From Platycnemis pennipes (lineage: Eukaryota; Arthropoda; Insecta; Odonata; Platycnemididae): a DNA stretch of 64,000 bases. The position numbers and the translations under genes are program-made. How positions within the stretch are numbered: the first letter of the stretch is position 1; every line of letters begins with the position of its first letter. The notes beneath the pieces were generated by a model that was given only the letters and a program-made list of their open reading frames with translations, ran no database searches and was not told the origin of the DNA. The DNA lies in the NCBI GenBank assembly GCA_933228895.1, contig OW121851.1, positions 123,923,624-123,987,623 of the forward strand, written 5' to 3'. This document shows, piece after piece, positions 11,350-23,508 of the stretch.

Positions 11350-11521
11350 GTGGCGTACCAAAACTAATTGGCGCCCAGGTATGGTGGTAGCCGCCCAGAT
11401 GGTAGCCGCCCCCATCTTTTCAGAAAATCATCTTTTTTTAGTTTAAGAAAAAAATTATTTTTTCTTAAACTAAAAAAAGATGTTTTTCAATTTTGGCGCC
11501 CCCCAATTCGTATCCCCTTGG
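11350..11521. repeat. Palindromic element with a long A/T hairpin
   Basis: The centre is a near-perfect palindrome: CATCTTTTTTTAGTTTAAG at about 11430 faces CTTAAACTAAAAAAAGATG ending at about 11482. The outer parts also pair: GGCGTACCAAAACTAATTGG at about 11353 faces a reversed copy near 11497-11521 (GGCGCC..CCAATTCGTA.CC). It has no coding capacity and is best read as a small foldback or MITE. Confidence 0.55.
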
Positions 11522-14500
11522 TAATCTACTGAGATAACCCGCTCTCTGAACATGATTCTATTTCCTTCTGGAAGCCACCGCGGTATGAACACGATAACCA
11601 TTGGTTTCTAAGAATTTTACAACCTTTTATTTTTCGCAAGAAAGCCGTAGGATTTCCTATATTTTTTGACAAATCTTATCAAAACTGGTGGCATGGGGTT
11701 AAGAAAATTTTGAACCCTTCTTGAACTCATGTCCTAATGGAGACCGAGATTTGAAAGTCAGGCAAGGTCCGAGCAGAAAGACTTAAACCCACGAGTGGCT
11801 TTCTCGGATGGCCCCTTCAAGTTGTCAACACACCTTCTTGTGAGTGTATATTGAGTTATCGCGTTTGATTGTCCTGTTTCTTTCGAGCTATATAACTGTG
11901 TGACTACACGTTTGTGGACTCCTTTGCCTCCTTGGAACGTCAAAATCCACGCCCACTAGCGGAACGGGGATTTTTCTGTAAAGTGGTGCGACGGAAATAT
12001 CCACGCCGGGATCTTGACGTTGATCCAGGGAGACGCATGCGTTGCAGGCATCGCGTCAGAGTGACCCAGAGTTTATTTTCCCCCTTAACGATGTAATTTC
12101 ACCCCCTGCCCCTCAACTGTGCCCCAGTGGTCAGGTGCCTGCGGCGAAATGATGAGTTTCCCCGTCATATTCGAGCACCCCGAAGTAAAAGGAGGAACAA
12201 TTTACGTCACCGCGGAGGAATGACACAGTGGGTTTCTGCCTACTTTAAACCAAAGTGCTTGCACCTAAGTGACCTTTTCAGGTGTTATTTCTACGAATTC
12301 TCACAAATATTTTAAGCCTCAAAAGAAAATAATTGGTATAGGGATGGACGACAAAATTCGATTTCTGTATAATGCAGATTATCTTAAAATACTCGGAAAA
12401 AATTCATTGCGTTATTTATGAATATAATAGGATGCATTCGTTTTAATGGCTATCTTTACCAGCGTTGCTGTTAGAATAAATGTTAAGTTAATTATTACTG
12501 AAGTGAATTTTGGTTCATTTAAATGTATTGGTTTAATGTGTTCTAAAACAATCATGTATTTTATAGTAAAGCCGTTTAATATTGCCCAACAATGGTAGTG
12601 TATGTAAGATCCGAATTCTTAAAAATGTAGCTCGTAGTTCAAGAAATATAACCAATTTGATTTAGATTTCCTATTTCAGATCCATTTTATGACAAATATA
12701 TGATCGCATTGCTCGAATATGGTCCGAAATTGGAATTGTTGTTACAGACAAATATTAATAAAAATGCCATATAACTTATGTAAATCGATTTTTCTCGCAA
12801 ATCCCTCAACCGATTATTTTCTTTCGGGGCTTAAAATATTTGTTATGCATCTTAGAAATAAAATTTGAAAATATTCCATCGTTGCAAGAATTTTGATTTA
12901 ATGTTGATCGAAGCCATCGACCAATCGTGATGAGCTATCCTCATGAAATAATATCTTTGTTCAGTGTTTTTTGTTTTATTAGGTTTAACATTGGCTTTGT
13001 ACTTGTGGCTATTTAATATACATAATGATTTGCAAAAACACCGCTTATGATTGGTACTGATGTTGCTAACTTGGTCATTGCCAGTAACTTCCATTTAAAC
13101 ATTCTGCTTATTCTACGGAAAAAAATGCGTGGCGGTGGTGGAAAATATTTTAACCGCGATATGATGACACTGTACAGAATAATGAAATTCATTTCAATGT
13201 TTGTCTTGGTGAGGCATTTTGCTATTGGTTGTCAGTAATTCTATCGTTTCTCTCGTTAAGTCAGGTATGCATCAATTCCGGTTGCTTATAGTTTTGTGAA
13301 ATAACGTAAAATACTAAATTCGTATGTGTAGAAAAAATTATTTTTGATGCTTTTGCCAAGATTTTTCCATGAATAGCTACACATATATGTTTCACTATTT
13401 ACATTTACAGTATCATTCTAAAAAAAGTCATCAAAGCCCGTAAAAAAGGTTTTGCTCGCTAGTGACAACAACCGATTTGAACGCTAGAACATTAATCAAC
13501 TACGTTAGTATTCTACCCTCTTAGATTCCCGTTAAGAGTAAAGATTGTATCATGATGCGATGAACGTAATGCCTCGATTCCGATGAAATGCAGTTTAATG
13601 GGAAAAAAACTATGGAATTATCTCCAAATAGACCTAATCTTTACAGAATTTCTATTTTTTTTATTACTACATGTATTTCCTGCTAAAAACCTTTATTGAC
13701 CACAGTGGAATATTCCCCTACCTAGTGCTGTACATTGGAGCTCATTTTTTTGGAACAAGTTTGTTTGAGATTGAGTTTTTTTTCCTCGGAGTGAAAAGGG
13801 TGTACTCGAGACGTGAGAGTCCTGTTCTCTTGCCAAATTTCATTGTACCACTGCCAAATTATATTTTGATCCGTCGAGAGGGAAAAAAAAACTTTCGATT
13901 TAGATTGTTTACATCCGCTAATGAAAAATATTTCATAGTGTTAACGATCTATTTTTGCAGATTAATTTGACGAATAGTCTTAAGAGCATAGATACGTTAA
14001 GTGTATATTACGATTCATGCATTTCTGCGTTTCGATTATTTTCATTACGCACTTACGGCTTATTGTGGTCTAACCTCAAAAAGAAGTCTGGACGTCTATA
14101 AACAAAAATAAGTGAGCTTTTAGTATGTTGTACGAGTTAATTTTTTTAATAATCTAGATTTTAAATGCTTACTCAGCCTCCTGTCCAAAAGTCAGTTTTG
14201 TAACTGATATTAAAAATGGTGAATATCGAGATTTTGCTGAATTTGACTCAGTGGTACCAAGTGGGAAAGATCAGGCATATTCTCTTGAAGTTAAACTCGT
14301 TGACTGATGTTTACTAGTTCTAACCCGAAAATATTTTTATTCCTTGAAGTATTTTACCTCTATAACCGATGAAAATGTAGTGGATTGAACACTTTTTCCG
14401 CACAAGTATGTAAATATTTTCCTGCTTACGTAATAATAACTGTCGGTAATCGCTGATTATCATGAAATCAAACTTGGGTTAACTTTTCCGGTGATTTTTG

Positions 14501-15766
14501 TTCAATATAGTTCAATGAAATCGCATTGAGTTTTAGGTCCCATAGGGTTTGCGTTTATAATTGACCGCTGTGTAACGTTTATTTGTTTTTATGCCATTAT
14601 TTTCTGTGGAGTCAAGTAATTGTTTTCATTGACGTTGATGTCAAGGAGATTTTAGATTATTTTAACCTCAATTGACGTATAACTTTCATTTCAGTCCAAG
14701 GAACATTTTCAGCTCAGCTACATAAGCCTTGCGAAGATTCCTGCTTGTTTTAATGTGATCGATTCTCACGCGTACGCTTCGAAATAATTTATCCATTCTG
14801 TGGTGGCAAATCGTTTATTGCACTCAATCTGTTGCGAGCAGTGAAACCCGATCCATTGGAGAATGGAAGCGTCTCTCAAGCACGTTAGAAGGCATTTGGG
14901 ATGACTCCATTTGGAACCGTCGCCGATTAATGGGAGCGCATAATGTCAATGTCGGTTCTATTTCGAGGCCCTGAGGTGCCCTTAGCTCGTTGGTATGTTC
15001 GTTTGCATATCGGGCCTCCTGCAGGGGTAAGGGTAGGGTGGGGGGGCGAACTGCTGGTATCCTTCGTGGCGTCAGGCACTTTTCCTGTCTTATATCATAA
15101 CTTTTTGTTGCCCCTTTGTAGCGTTTTTGTACTTCAACCTCTAGAAGGTGTATGGGCGTTTTAAAAAAAGGCGAAACCTTTCAGCATGTCGTTAGAACTT
15201 CAGGTCTTTAGGAAATATAAACGCTTCAGTCAAAAAATTCACGGTTGTGATAGGGTTTACACGCGGTGAAAAAGTTATGCTGAAGTTCAAGTCATGCTGT
15301 GGGAAAGGTGTTGAAATATATTGAAGTTTCACTTCAGTAAAATGACTTAGTACATTAGAAAAAAAAATTAAAGTTCTAATTGTAGTTCTGAGTTGGCTAT
15401 ACTCGATTTTGGAATGATGGTAACAATAGAAAAGAAGGGTAAATGGATTGAATAAATTAGGAAAGTGAGTGAAGGAATAGAATCGGTAATAAGATAGATA
15501 TTAATTTGTTCTTGGACATTATGTCCCTTGGAATTATACGGATACAATCGGTAATAATTCACAGTCCCATTAGTAACATTTATTTTGCAATTCAGCTGTT
15601 GTCTAAACATCGAGTAAACAAATAACCCAAGGTGTCAATAGTTGAATAATTTATGCAAAATAACCAATTTAGCAGCAATAATATTTGAACAGAAACATAA
15701 TAAATAAAGAAACCATCAGCTGCAAATTGCATAGGCGTTACTTTATTAATAGCATTAATTATTTTA

Positions 15767-16018
15767 TTTACATTTTATAGGATTGGAATGTAACCGCTTC
15801 TCAAACACATAAATGTTTGCAGCAGACCTTGTTCCATCAGGTAAAGAATTCTGCAGCGTACAAGAAGTAATTTTAAAAGATCTACCAAGCACGTTGGTGC
15901 GGAAATTCGGGATTAATAATACCTCAGTATTTCGTGTTAATCGTTTATGCGTGTTTGCATTGAAGATAATTTTGTCAAACAAATAGCTAGTAGACCTTGT
16001 GTTAGTCAGTTTGTACAT
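15767..16018 (-). mobile_element. LINE reverse transcriptase C-terminal fragment (minus strand)
   Basis: An 84-codon minus-strand frame reads LTRNTEVLLIPNFRTN, then VLGRSFKITSCTLQNSLPDG and VFEKRLHS. This follows the common C-terminal pattern of CR1/jockey-type ORF2 proteins (tRNxx-LxIPxxRTN-xxxRSFxxxxxxLWNSLP...F+xxL). The usual W is replaced by Q in LQNSLP. No catalytic part is present, so it is a 5'-truncated, non-functional copy. Confidence 0.65.
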
Positions 16019-17403
16019 GAAAAAAATTATTTGATATTTTCGTCTCTTTTCTATCTTCAGCCAGCGGGGTTAGAGGGTGTGTTGAAGGAGGGGAGAATTT
16101 TGGGCAAGCGCGGATGAAAGAGAAGAAAAGTCTAAATGTAACAATGAGCGGTAGGGTGTGAGGGTGAGAATACTGGGTATCTCTACTGGGTCAGATTTTC
16201 CTCCATTGCTGCCAATGTTTCGATTGCTGAGTTCTGATATGATTGAGCCGTAACACACAAGTATAATTATTTTAAATTACATTTTATTATCTGTTCATGA
16301 TGGGATTTTCATAAGCCTTTTAGTGAACTTCAATAACTTTTGTTTGAATGATGAATCCATTACGTGAAAAGGGGATGTGTACATAAATCATTTGCATCCA
16401 CTCAGTTGTATCGCCGAATAAGTTCAATCAATACGATATATCTCTGAATAAAGGCATCACTCCGATTGTCATCTGTCATCATCTCCACGAGCGGCGTGTG
16501 ATTCGTAACCCAATATATTTTCCGCAAAACGCCGCGTCAAATCTCGTTCAGCTGGCGATTTTCATCTCCTTGTCGTGCCGGCTTCCAAGTGCGTCTCTTT
16601 GGGGCTCCGTGACGGAGTCGAAATTTGTCCCCATTCCTCGTCCAAGTGGATTTTGACGAAGGGCCGCGTCCTATTTGGAGTGTGAGACCCGGAAGAGAGG
16701 TTGTTGGACGGGAGGGGGAGCTGCTGAAAGGGTACAACATGATCTCGTTTAGTGCGCAAAATATTCCTATGAAACTACGCCTTCAGGGATGAAATTGAGG
16801 TTCCTATTACTCGTTATTTATCATTTATTGCCGCATGGAATTCCATTCTGTAGGATTATAATATGGATTGTCTTAATTTGAATTATTTCAGCCATTAATA
16901 CATTGTAGCTTCTTAAATTTTTGTAATAACTTAAAAGTATTTTACAACTTAGTTTAGACTTGTTCTGGCGTCGTTCATTTTAATGATGAAAATTGCTCTC
17001 TTGAAAATTATTTGAAGATAAAAAAGATATTGTGAAATTATCCGCGCTTCTTCTTATAGCTAAGAAGTATATTAATTGTAGTTTGGATTAAATTGAAGTA
17101 TTTTACTCATAACTTCTCGCAGAGCGTTCGTCTCGAACTAAAAGAAGAGAGGGAAGTAAAATAATATTAATTTTGCCACTTTTCTCTTTTAACGTTTGCT
17201 GTATTAGTCTTATCATTTATGCTTGAAAAATTTGTACGACTCATCGGCACTTTTCAAGACGACTGCGAAAGTAAAGTAAGGTGTCGTTGACGCTCTCTTC
17301 TCATGTCTGAAAGATTCTCTCTCCCCATTTTTGGAACGGAAGTCGACAGGTGATCCCACGATGCAGAATGTACCGCACAGCGTTCCTTTTAAACCTGTGA
17401 AAG

Positions 17404-17580
17404 TGCCAAACGCGGTAGACTGGTCGTTAGAGTCCCGGATTGGCAACGCAAAGGTCGCTAGTTCTAATCCCGCCTCGGGCATGGATGTCGGGTTTGTCTG
17501 AGGTTTTTATGGGTAATGGTTGGACAACATACCTAAGGCATTGGAGCACATAAAACTCAAAAGTCTGGCAGTGTAAGAAA
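17404..17580 (+). repeat. tRNA-derived SINE
   Basis: An A-box-like GCGGTAGACTGGTCGTTAGA is followed by a B-box-like GCTAGTTCTAATCCCGCC. The body reads CGGGCATGGATGTCGGGTTT and GTCTGAGG, and further on comes CATAAAACTCAAAAG. The CTAAGGCATTGGAGCACATA segment matches the form of CAGACGCTGAAGCACCTAAA in the copy near 41.6 kb. The minus-strand frame across it is not a gene. Confidence 0.65.
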
Positions 17581-17639
17581 GAAATTGCTCCTTGCATGTG
17601 GGAAGGAGTGCTCGAGGAAAGTGAGGATGTGAAGAGCGG

Positions 17640-18210
17640 CAGGCATTGGATGCGGGAAGAATGAGATGCTGTACGCGCCTCCCTCACGGCGCCTCCTTCC
17701 CACTCGGTGGCAAAGCGCCACCATCCTTCCCGTACTATTTCCATCGCCGTGTGGTGAGTTAAAAGAGAAGAAAAGGGAGACGGGAAGAAAGAAAGAAAGT
17801 AAGACGCTTACAGAGTTTTCAGGAAGAGAAGTTGGGGGTACGGAAGGAATACCGGAAAAGGGAGAGGAAGAGGAGGAGTAAAGGAGTCGAACGAGCAAGG
17901 CGCCGAGGCGTGTGTCTTGCAGTGTTCTTGCATCGGATGCACGTGTTCTGGAGAGAGGTTCACTTAATTTCGCTATTTGCACACTGCCGAGTGTGAACGA
18001 CCCCCCCATGTGAACGACTCACCGACGGGCGTTTGAAAATATCAAGTGGGGGAAGTGCTATCCGGGCGGCGGGTTCGAAGTTCTTTGGCCGGGGTGCTCT
18101 CGTGAAAGAAACGTAATTCCCTCCCATCCCCCCACGATACGCGGAGCGGAGTGCATCCAAGTGGCTGGGGATCGGATGAAGTTCAACTCGGCGCGGTCAA
18201 AATTCCGGCT
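17640..18210. promoter_or_regulatory. GC-rich, CpG-containing block inside intron 2
   Basis: This block is markedly richer in G+C and CpG than the rest of the intron, with purine-rich runs (GAAGAAAAGGGAGACGGGAA-type) and a C7 tract near 18002. It resembles the promoter zone at 3.0-3.7 kb in composition. It may be an internal promoter or first exon of a shorter isoform. No start codon and donor pair could be picked out with confidence, and the 150-residue minus-strand frame lacks motifs. Confidence 0.3.
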
Positions 18211-18477
18211 TCCTTCGCGCTTCGGGAGTGTTAAGAAGAACGTTTCATTTCACCTTGCTCAAAAAATGATAATCCTATACTTAATGTCAATCCCTCGGTT
18301 ATCATCTACATTATTTACATTTGGCCCTGCAACAGCGCACAAGAATGTGTGCTAGGGGGTGACTTGACACTAGAGATGAATTAGTTAATCCAGGGAGGCG
18401 ACCGACAGCTGAGGTCACTTGCGCCATTTAGGATTGGTGGGTAACTGGAAAATGGTGGGAGTTTTCAGGGAACGGAG

Positions 18478-18715
18478 TAAGGGTGGAGAGCAACCCGGCG
18501 TCGGCATTAGCCTACTCACGAAAGGCGCCAAGGGGATCTCGGCTTAACGTCCCATCCGACGGACGGAGTACTGAATTTGAAATGCCCTCCACTAGGTACA
18601 CCAATAGGGGCCAGTTTGCCGCTGGAAAATCCACCACTGCCGGGAATCGGACCCAGGCCTTCGGGTCGGAAGGCCAGTACTTTAGTCACCACACTCTAAT
18701 CAGATCCCCCTAGAG
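18478..18715 (-). repeat. tRNA-related SINE, minus orientation
   Basis: On the minus strand the right end reads like a tRNA head: TGATTAGAGTGTGGTGACTA followed by a B-box-like GGGTCCGATTCCCGGCAGTG. The body contains the CGTCCCATCCGACGGACGGA segment, which I associate with a common arthropod SINE body. It is diverged and without an evident poly-A tail. Confidence 0.55.
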
Positions 18716-19386
18716 ATGCGTTATGGACGACTGAGCAGTCTTATTTTTAGTGACTTAGCTTTAGAGTTCACTATTAGCACAACTAATTTGAAGATGGATA
18801 ACGGTGACTTTAACCTCCTTTCGTGACGGAACATTATCGGTGAACAATAGAACCTCCTTTCTCAAATCAACATCCAGACGGACAGATTCTTCACAGTTCT
18901 TATGCAAATCTTATTTCTGTTTATTTCCGGAGATATCTAAATCAATGGCCCTCATGCGTTGTACATTAAGAGGTCCAGGCAGATAAAGCCAAAAATGTAC
19001 ATTAGTAATCCTAATTACCTCCGATAGTAACTTCGTTTAAATGAGATTAATGGAGGATTTGACGTCATGTCAGCAGTTTCGACAAAGTTAAAATACTGCG
19101 AACATGTGACTGAGGTTGCGTGGGAGCAAATCCAGGGTTAATTCCAGATGCCTGTAGACCGTAGAGTAATTGACGACATGGTAAAATAGGAAACCACTGG
19201 GGCACAGATGTTTCTTTGTGTGTACATTTTTTTTCTGTACTTGGTAAAAAATGTCGACGCCATCCATATGGGCTGTGTAACTACCTATGGGCTACCTTTG
19301 TGCCTCTGTATGTTCTTAACCCAATTTCATACCTTGGTGTTGTATATATTCTAATGAGCTTGTAAATGTTTGCCTTACATAATGTG

Positions 19387-19411
19387 TTTTATGTGTGTGT
19401 GTGTGTGTGTC
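19387..19411. repeat. GT/TG dinucleotide microsatellite
   Basis: A run of about nine TG units follows TTTATG. It lies within a stretch that ends in AATAAATTTACATATTATTATTATT at 19639-19664 (simple ATT tail). The two together may be the 3' UTR of an old LINE, but no coding part is visible. Confidence 0.6.
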
Positions 19412-20148
19412 TGCTCCCAGAGAAAGTGCTTTAACTGTTTGTATCCCGCCTTTAACGGCTATGATACCTTGGGCTTGTCTACAGTTTGTCAATTTGTTAT
19501 TACATGAAACAAACATCTGAAGAAATTATTTCTTAAAATAATAGTAATATCTGCAACTGATATTTGCTGCCGCGAAGTCGGTGCAAGCAAGCCTATGGTA
19601 TTTTCCTCTCCTTTCCATAGGACAAATGTCCTAGAGCAATAAATTTACATATTATTATTATTACCTTTCTGTCATTTCCAAATTAACTAACAATATTATT
19701 TTTTTAAATTTCAGTGATTCATTTAATTTTAAAACTTATTTAAATTTGAATCACAGTTACTCCAATCAATTCACTCAGCATCAATATGATAAAGTGTGAC
19801 AGTGAAAAAATATTTATGATTTTAATAATCTCTTTTGTGTTTCTATACGCATACAACCCTTCCAATTTTGCTTAAATTTGTTGCAATTGCAGTGTTTTTT
19901 ACGAAGCTTTTCTCTTGGTATTGATTATGTACAGAAAATTAATTTTGGAAGTAATGTTTATTTTTTTCCTGCCTGCTTTTATTTCCAAAGTTCACACTCC
20001 CGTGGAACTTCGCCAAACCTCAATAATTTTTTCATGCCGCTTTGATCCTAACTATTTTCTCAGCATATTTGGTATCGAGCATGACTGTTGCCATGAGAGA
20101 TTTACTAATCCTCTGGTGTGTTAACTCATTAACAACCCTTTTGGACAG

Positions 20149-20325
20149 CAGAAGCGGCTAGCGGCGTGCCTGATTCACCCTCCCGAGCGTACCCTAAGGC
20201 TGGGCTCATCTTCCGCACTGCAAGCTTCCGCCAACAGGGTCCCCAGTCCATCCCTCCCACCTCTCCCACCCACTCCGCCTCCTCCCCCGCCATTCCGAAC
20301 TCCATGGTCTCCAACGGCCACTCAG
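20149..20325 (+). CDS. Smoothelin-like gene, coding exon 3 (with tandem acceptor)
   Basis: The exon begins after GGACAG (20149) or, three bases later, after CAGCAG (20152). Both continue the phase-1 codon of exon 2, giving A-E-A-A-S-G or E-A-A-S-G. It ends CACTCAG|GTAATT in phase 1. The peptide of about 59 residues is Ser/Pro-rich (GVPDSPSRAYPKAGLIFRTA, then SFRQQGPQSIPPTSPTHSAS), polar and probably disordered, with no domain I recognise. It starts about 145 bp before the Harbinger-like element in intron 3. The frame and both splice sites are clear; the function of this segment is not. Confidence 0.7.
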
Positions 20326-20470
20326 GTAATTCGATCAACGGCCTTCTTGACTGCAAAAAAGCGGTCTGATAGGCAAATATGGTAATAAAAAGCATCAGGT
20401 CAATGCATCCACGAACCTCAATATACCCCAGGGTAACGTATGTACGTACGTTGGATAATGGAAATACTAA

Positions 20471-21016
20471 GGCCGGGATTACGATGAACGTTTTATGACG
20501 TGACGGAAACGGACGGTGGCGTTGTTGAAGTTAGGATAATGGGAACGCAATGAAGCTAATCACGACGGACGGACGCTGACGTGCCGCCAACGTACGTTGA
20601 GGAAAGCTTGCCAAGGTCTAGCTTTGCCGTCGCGTTGGTTTACGTCAGCTAAACACGAGTTATTTGAAAATCAACTTGGGGGTACATGTTCGGATGAGGG
20701 TGACACTTTTAAAATTTTTTTTCGACCGCTGAAAATCGGCCTTTTTCGATGAAATTTTCACAGCACAACCTGCTGTGTTCACACTTAACTCATGTTAGAA
20801 ACGTTTTGGAAAAATGTAAAAACTTACGGTTTTACACCAATGCGAACCCAAGAGGTTACTGTTCGCCGCGCCGCCATATTGGAAAACGGCAGTGTTTGCC
20901 GTAATGCCAATCTGCCGTCCGTCGTGATACACCACCAACAATTGAGCCGCTACGCTGGCGTTCACCGCCACCGTCCTTTTCCGTCACGTCAGAAAACGTT
21001 CATTGTAATCCCGGCC
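20471..21016. mobile_element. Harbinger-like MITE, 546 bp, with TAA target duplications
   Basis: The terminal inverted repeats are about 50 bp. The left end reads GGCCGGGATTACGATGAACG and continues TTTTATGACGTGACGGAAA; the right end mirrors it with a few mismatches. The element is flanked on both sides by TAA (20468-20470 and 21017-21019), as expected for PIF/Harbinger insertions (TWA target). A sub-terminal CGTCCGTCGTGA box also recurs inverted. It has no transposase and so is non-autonomous. Confidence 0.7.
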
Positions 21017-21205
21017 TAAATACTGTAACGCAATGACGTTCGACCATAGAGTAAGGCAGAGGTGGGCTATCACCATTACCAAATGTGTAATTGCTCTTTA
21101 CAATTAATGGTATAAGCCGTGACTTTGTAATAATGAGTTACATTAATGCTGATGAATTAAACATGGAACTAAGTACTATTCTCCTACTGCACTAAGCACA
21201 GACCA

Positions 21206-21327
21206 TGGTTTCAACAACTAGGAAAGTGTCATTATCAACGTGAATCATCTTAGTAATATTGATGCTAATGCTAGCATTAACTAACTTAAGGTATCACGTT
21301 GATGATGGCTCTTAGTTGTCGAAACCA
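21206..21327. repeat. Foldback element, 122 bp
   Basis: The outer arms TGGTTTCAACAACTAGGAAA and its reversed partner at 21308-21327 pair with few mismatches. A second pairing block (ATTATCAACGTGA against TCACGTTGATGAT) lies inside, and the centre is the perfect palindrome TAATGCTAGCATTA at 21266-21279. The whole element folds into a single hairpin. The family is unknown. Confidence 0.6.
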
Positions 21328-21423
21328 TTATCGGTTTATAATAGTGTGAAAATAGTACCTAGGTATTTGTTTTACTCCTGATCGTGAATAATTGCACTTT
21401 GTTATTGTTTTGGAAGCAAAGAC

Positions 21424-21754
21424 CCGGAGGGGCTCTGTTTGAAAACGTCGAGTTTATTTCGAATAGGTAACCAAGGAGTCACATGGTAGAAACACGAATA
21501 TTTCGCAAATTTGATGAGTTAAAACCGCTTATTACAACCTCATTCATTGTTTTCACATGTGTTTTATCCTATCTGTTGGATTTGTAGTCGACGCAGGTGA
21601 GAAAAGCTGGGGTGAAAATATAATTAATGATATTGTAACGACTGATTCAGACACACTAACTTTGCAAATCATTCGTCGCATTCGTGTTTGCACCACGTGA
21701 CTCCTTGGTAACCTATTCGAGATAATCTCAGCGGTTTCAAACAACCCGCCAGGT
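21424..21754. mobile_element. Palindromic repeat family A, copy 1
   Basis: The element carries long inverted ends with the family motif CGAATAGGTAACCAAGGAGT followed by CACATGG on the left and its reverse (CACGTGACTCCTTGG) on the right. Both ends finish in a GTTTGAAA segment. Compared with the other copies it has lost some of the inner pairing. Sister copies lie at 37979-38302 and 61969-62292. There is no coding capacity. Confidence 0.7.
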
Positions 21755-23290
21755 TGTCACTTCTAAAGTCGATTGGCTGGTGTTATTATTATTAGGTGTG
21801 ACGCTGAATTCCCACGCTCCTCGTTTATCAAATGTTAACACGGATGGAATTTGGCTAAAAAGACTGCTGAATCGACTAGTTGCAGAGATGAAGTAACATC
21901 TTGTTGAGCTAAGATCCGAGAAATTGCTGACCACTTTGGTTTGGCGTAATACTTTCCGGCTGATGCAAGCTATATTGCCGCTAAATTCTCTCCTTGTAAC
22001 TTTATTCTTATTGTTTCCATTGATTTTGACGCTGATTCAGGGAGAACAGTAGTAATAGAGATATGTATATTCTATGGCCTACCATGAGTGCGACCTGGAC
22101 ATCGATTGTCTTAACACTCCAAAGTGTATTACGCATTTTTACCCTGGGATAGCCTTCTAACGTACTCTATGATCTAACGCTAAGCTAGTGGATAATATAA
22201 TTCTTTTCTATATTTGGTGTTTGGGTAATATCACTAAAGCCTTATTGTTATTTTTACAAATGCTTAGCTCTACATTTAATGTTGCCATTTGCTTTTAGTC
22301 ATTTGGCTATGCTTTGTTACATAAAAAGTGATTCGTTTATTGCAAATATTTTGGCTCTTTACTTATATAAATTATTGTCCTGGGGTCAAGAATTTACTGG
22401 TTTGTGCACTAATTAATAACCCCGGAAAAGTTATGAAGGTATCTACGTATTTTGGAGAAAAAATTACAGAACGAAAACTTTACTGAGTTACTAAATCACG
22501 ATTTTTATAAATTTGTAGGTTATAAGTTTTCTGCATGGGTTCATTAGTACCTTTAGTATAATTGAAGTATCCTTGACACTTGTATTTATACAGTCCCTTG
22601 CCATTTCCTAAGTATTTTTACCTCTGTTGATGAATTTCATAGTGAAGTTTTGGTCCCTCAGTACATTTCCTTGACCAAGGTTGTAGACGAATAAAATCAG
22701 TGGCTATTTGATCAATAATTTAACCATTGACCATTTTGCAGATCTTTTTTCATGCTGCTGAAAGAAAATCACAAATAAACTAATTACGTTCGAAAGAAGT
22801 TTTAATTTCAGAAAGATCGGGAATTCAAACTTTAATTTTTAATTGATATGATTTATCGACTCGCGTCGATCATTCATAATTTGTCTCCAAAATATTATCA
22901 CAATGTTCTATGTTATTCCCATAACAAACATGGCTGAAGAATGGTATTTGAATGCACATTTCTATCATCGTCACTGTTCGCCTTCATCAACTTTCCAATG
23001 CAATGCCATCGACCCAGGTGATGACTACGGTATCAATTGCATTGTTATATTACCCATGAAAGTCATTCTGGTCAAGAAACTTATGAAGTTCAATGATAGA
23101 CATTCAAAGAGGCAGGCACCCTGGTCACCGGTGGCCTCGGTAGTATGGCTCTGCAAAATACGGATGAGAGTGTAGTAATATAAACTTCGTATCGTAAGAG
23201 CGTCAACGTATCAACTTTCCGATGTAAATAGACAATATCGCAATAAATCGGTTAATGTTGCCTATTATTTGATGGAATATATCGCGGTTT

Positions 23291-23403
23291 GTCTCTGGCA
23301 GATAACAGTTTCTCCAACATCCTGCTGGCATCTTCCGATTAAAAGGTCACCTGACCTAAAGACGCCAGTAGGATGGCTGGATAAACTGTTGTCGCCCAGA
23401 GAC
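23291..23403. repeat. Inverted repeat of the AGACGCCAG family
   Basis: The left arm at 23291-23334 starts GTCTCTGGCAGATAACAGTT. The right arm at 23359-23403 holds AAGACGCCAGTAGGATGGCT and ends CGCCCAGAGAC. They pair over about 44 nt with several mismatches. The right arm and the following 30 bp closely match the repeat at 53146-53222, so the two are dispersed members of one family. Confidence 0.6.
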
Positions 23404-23508
23404 ATATCAACGTGGAGGAAGACCCGGAAGCCTTCTTCAATGGTGATACACCCCGAGGAACCCCAGATCCAAGATATATAGCTATATACGAGTACTATTA
23501 CACCCTAT

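Larger units (their letters stand above)
11085..20148 (+). other. Intron 2 of the smoothelin-like gene
   Basis: This 9.1-kb intron has donor GTGAGT and a tandem CAGCAG acceptor. It holds a hairpin at 11.4 kb, a LINE tail on the minus strand at 15.8 kb, SINEs at 17.4 and 18.5 kb, a GC-rich block at 17.6-18.2 kb and a short GT microsatellite. I see nothing I can name in 11560-15760 or 16030-17400, apart from short uninformative frames. Confidence 0.6.

Noticed and set aside
12852..14000. Several 60-99-codon frames in intron 2
   Set aside because: AT-rich chance frames with Phe/Ile/Tyr-rich translation, no motifs and no splice support.
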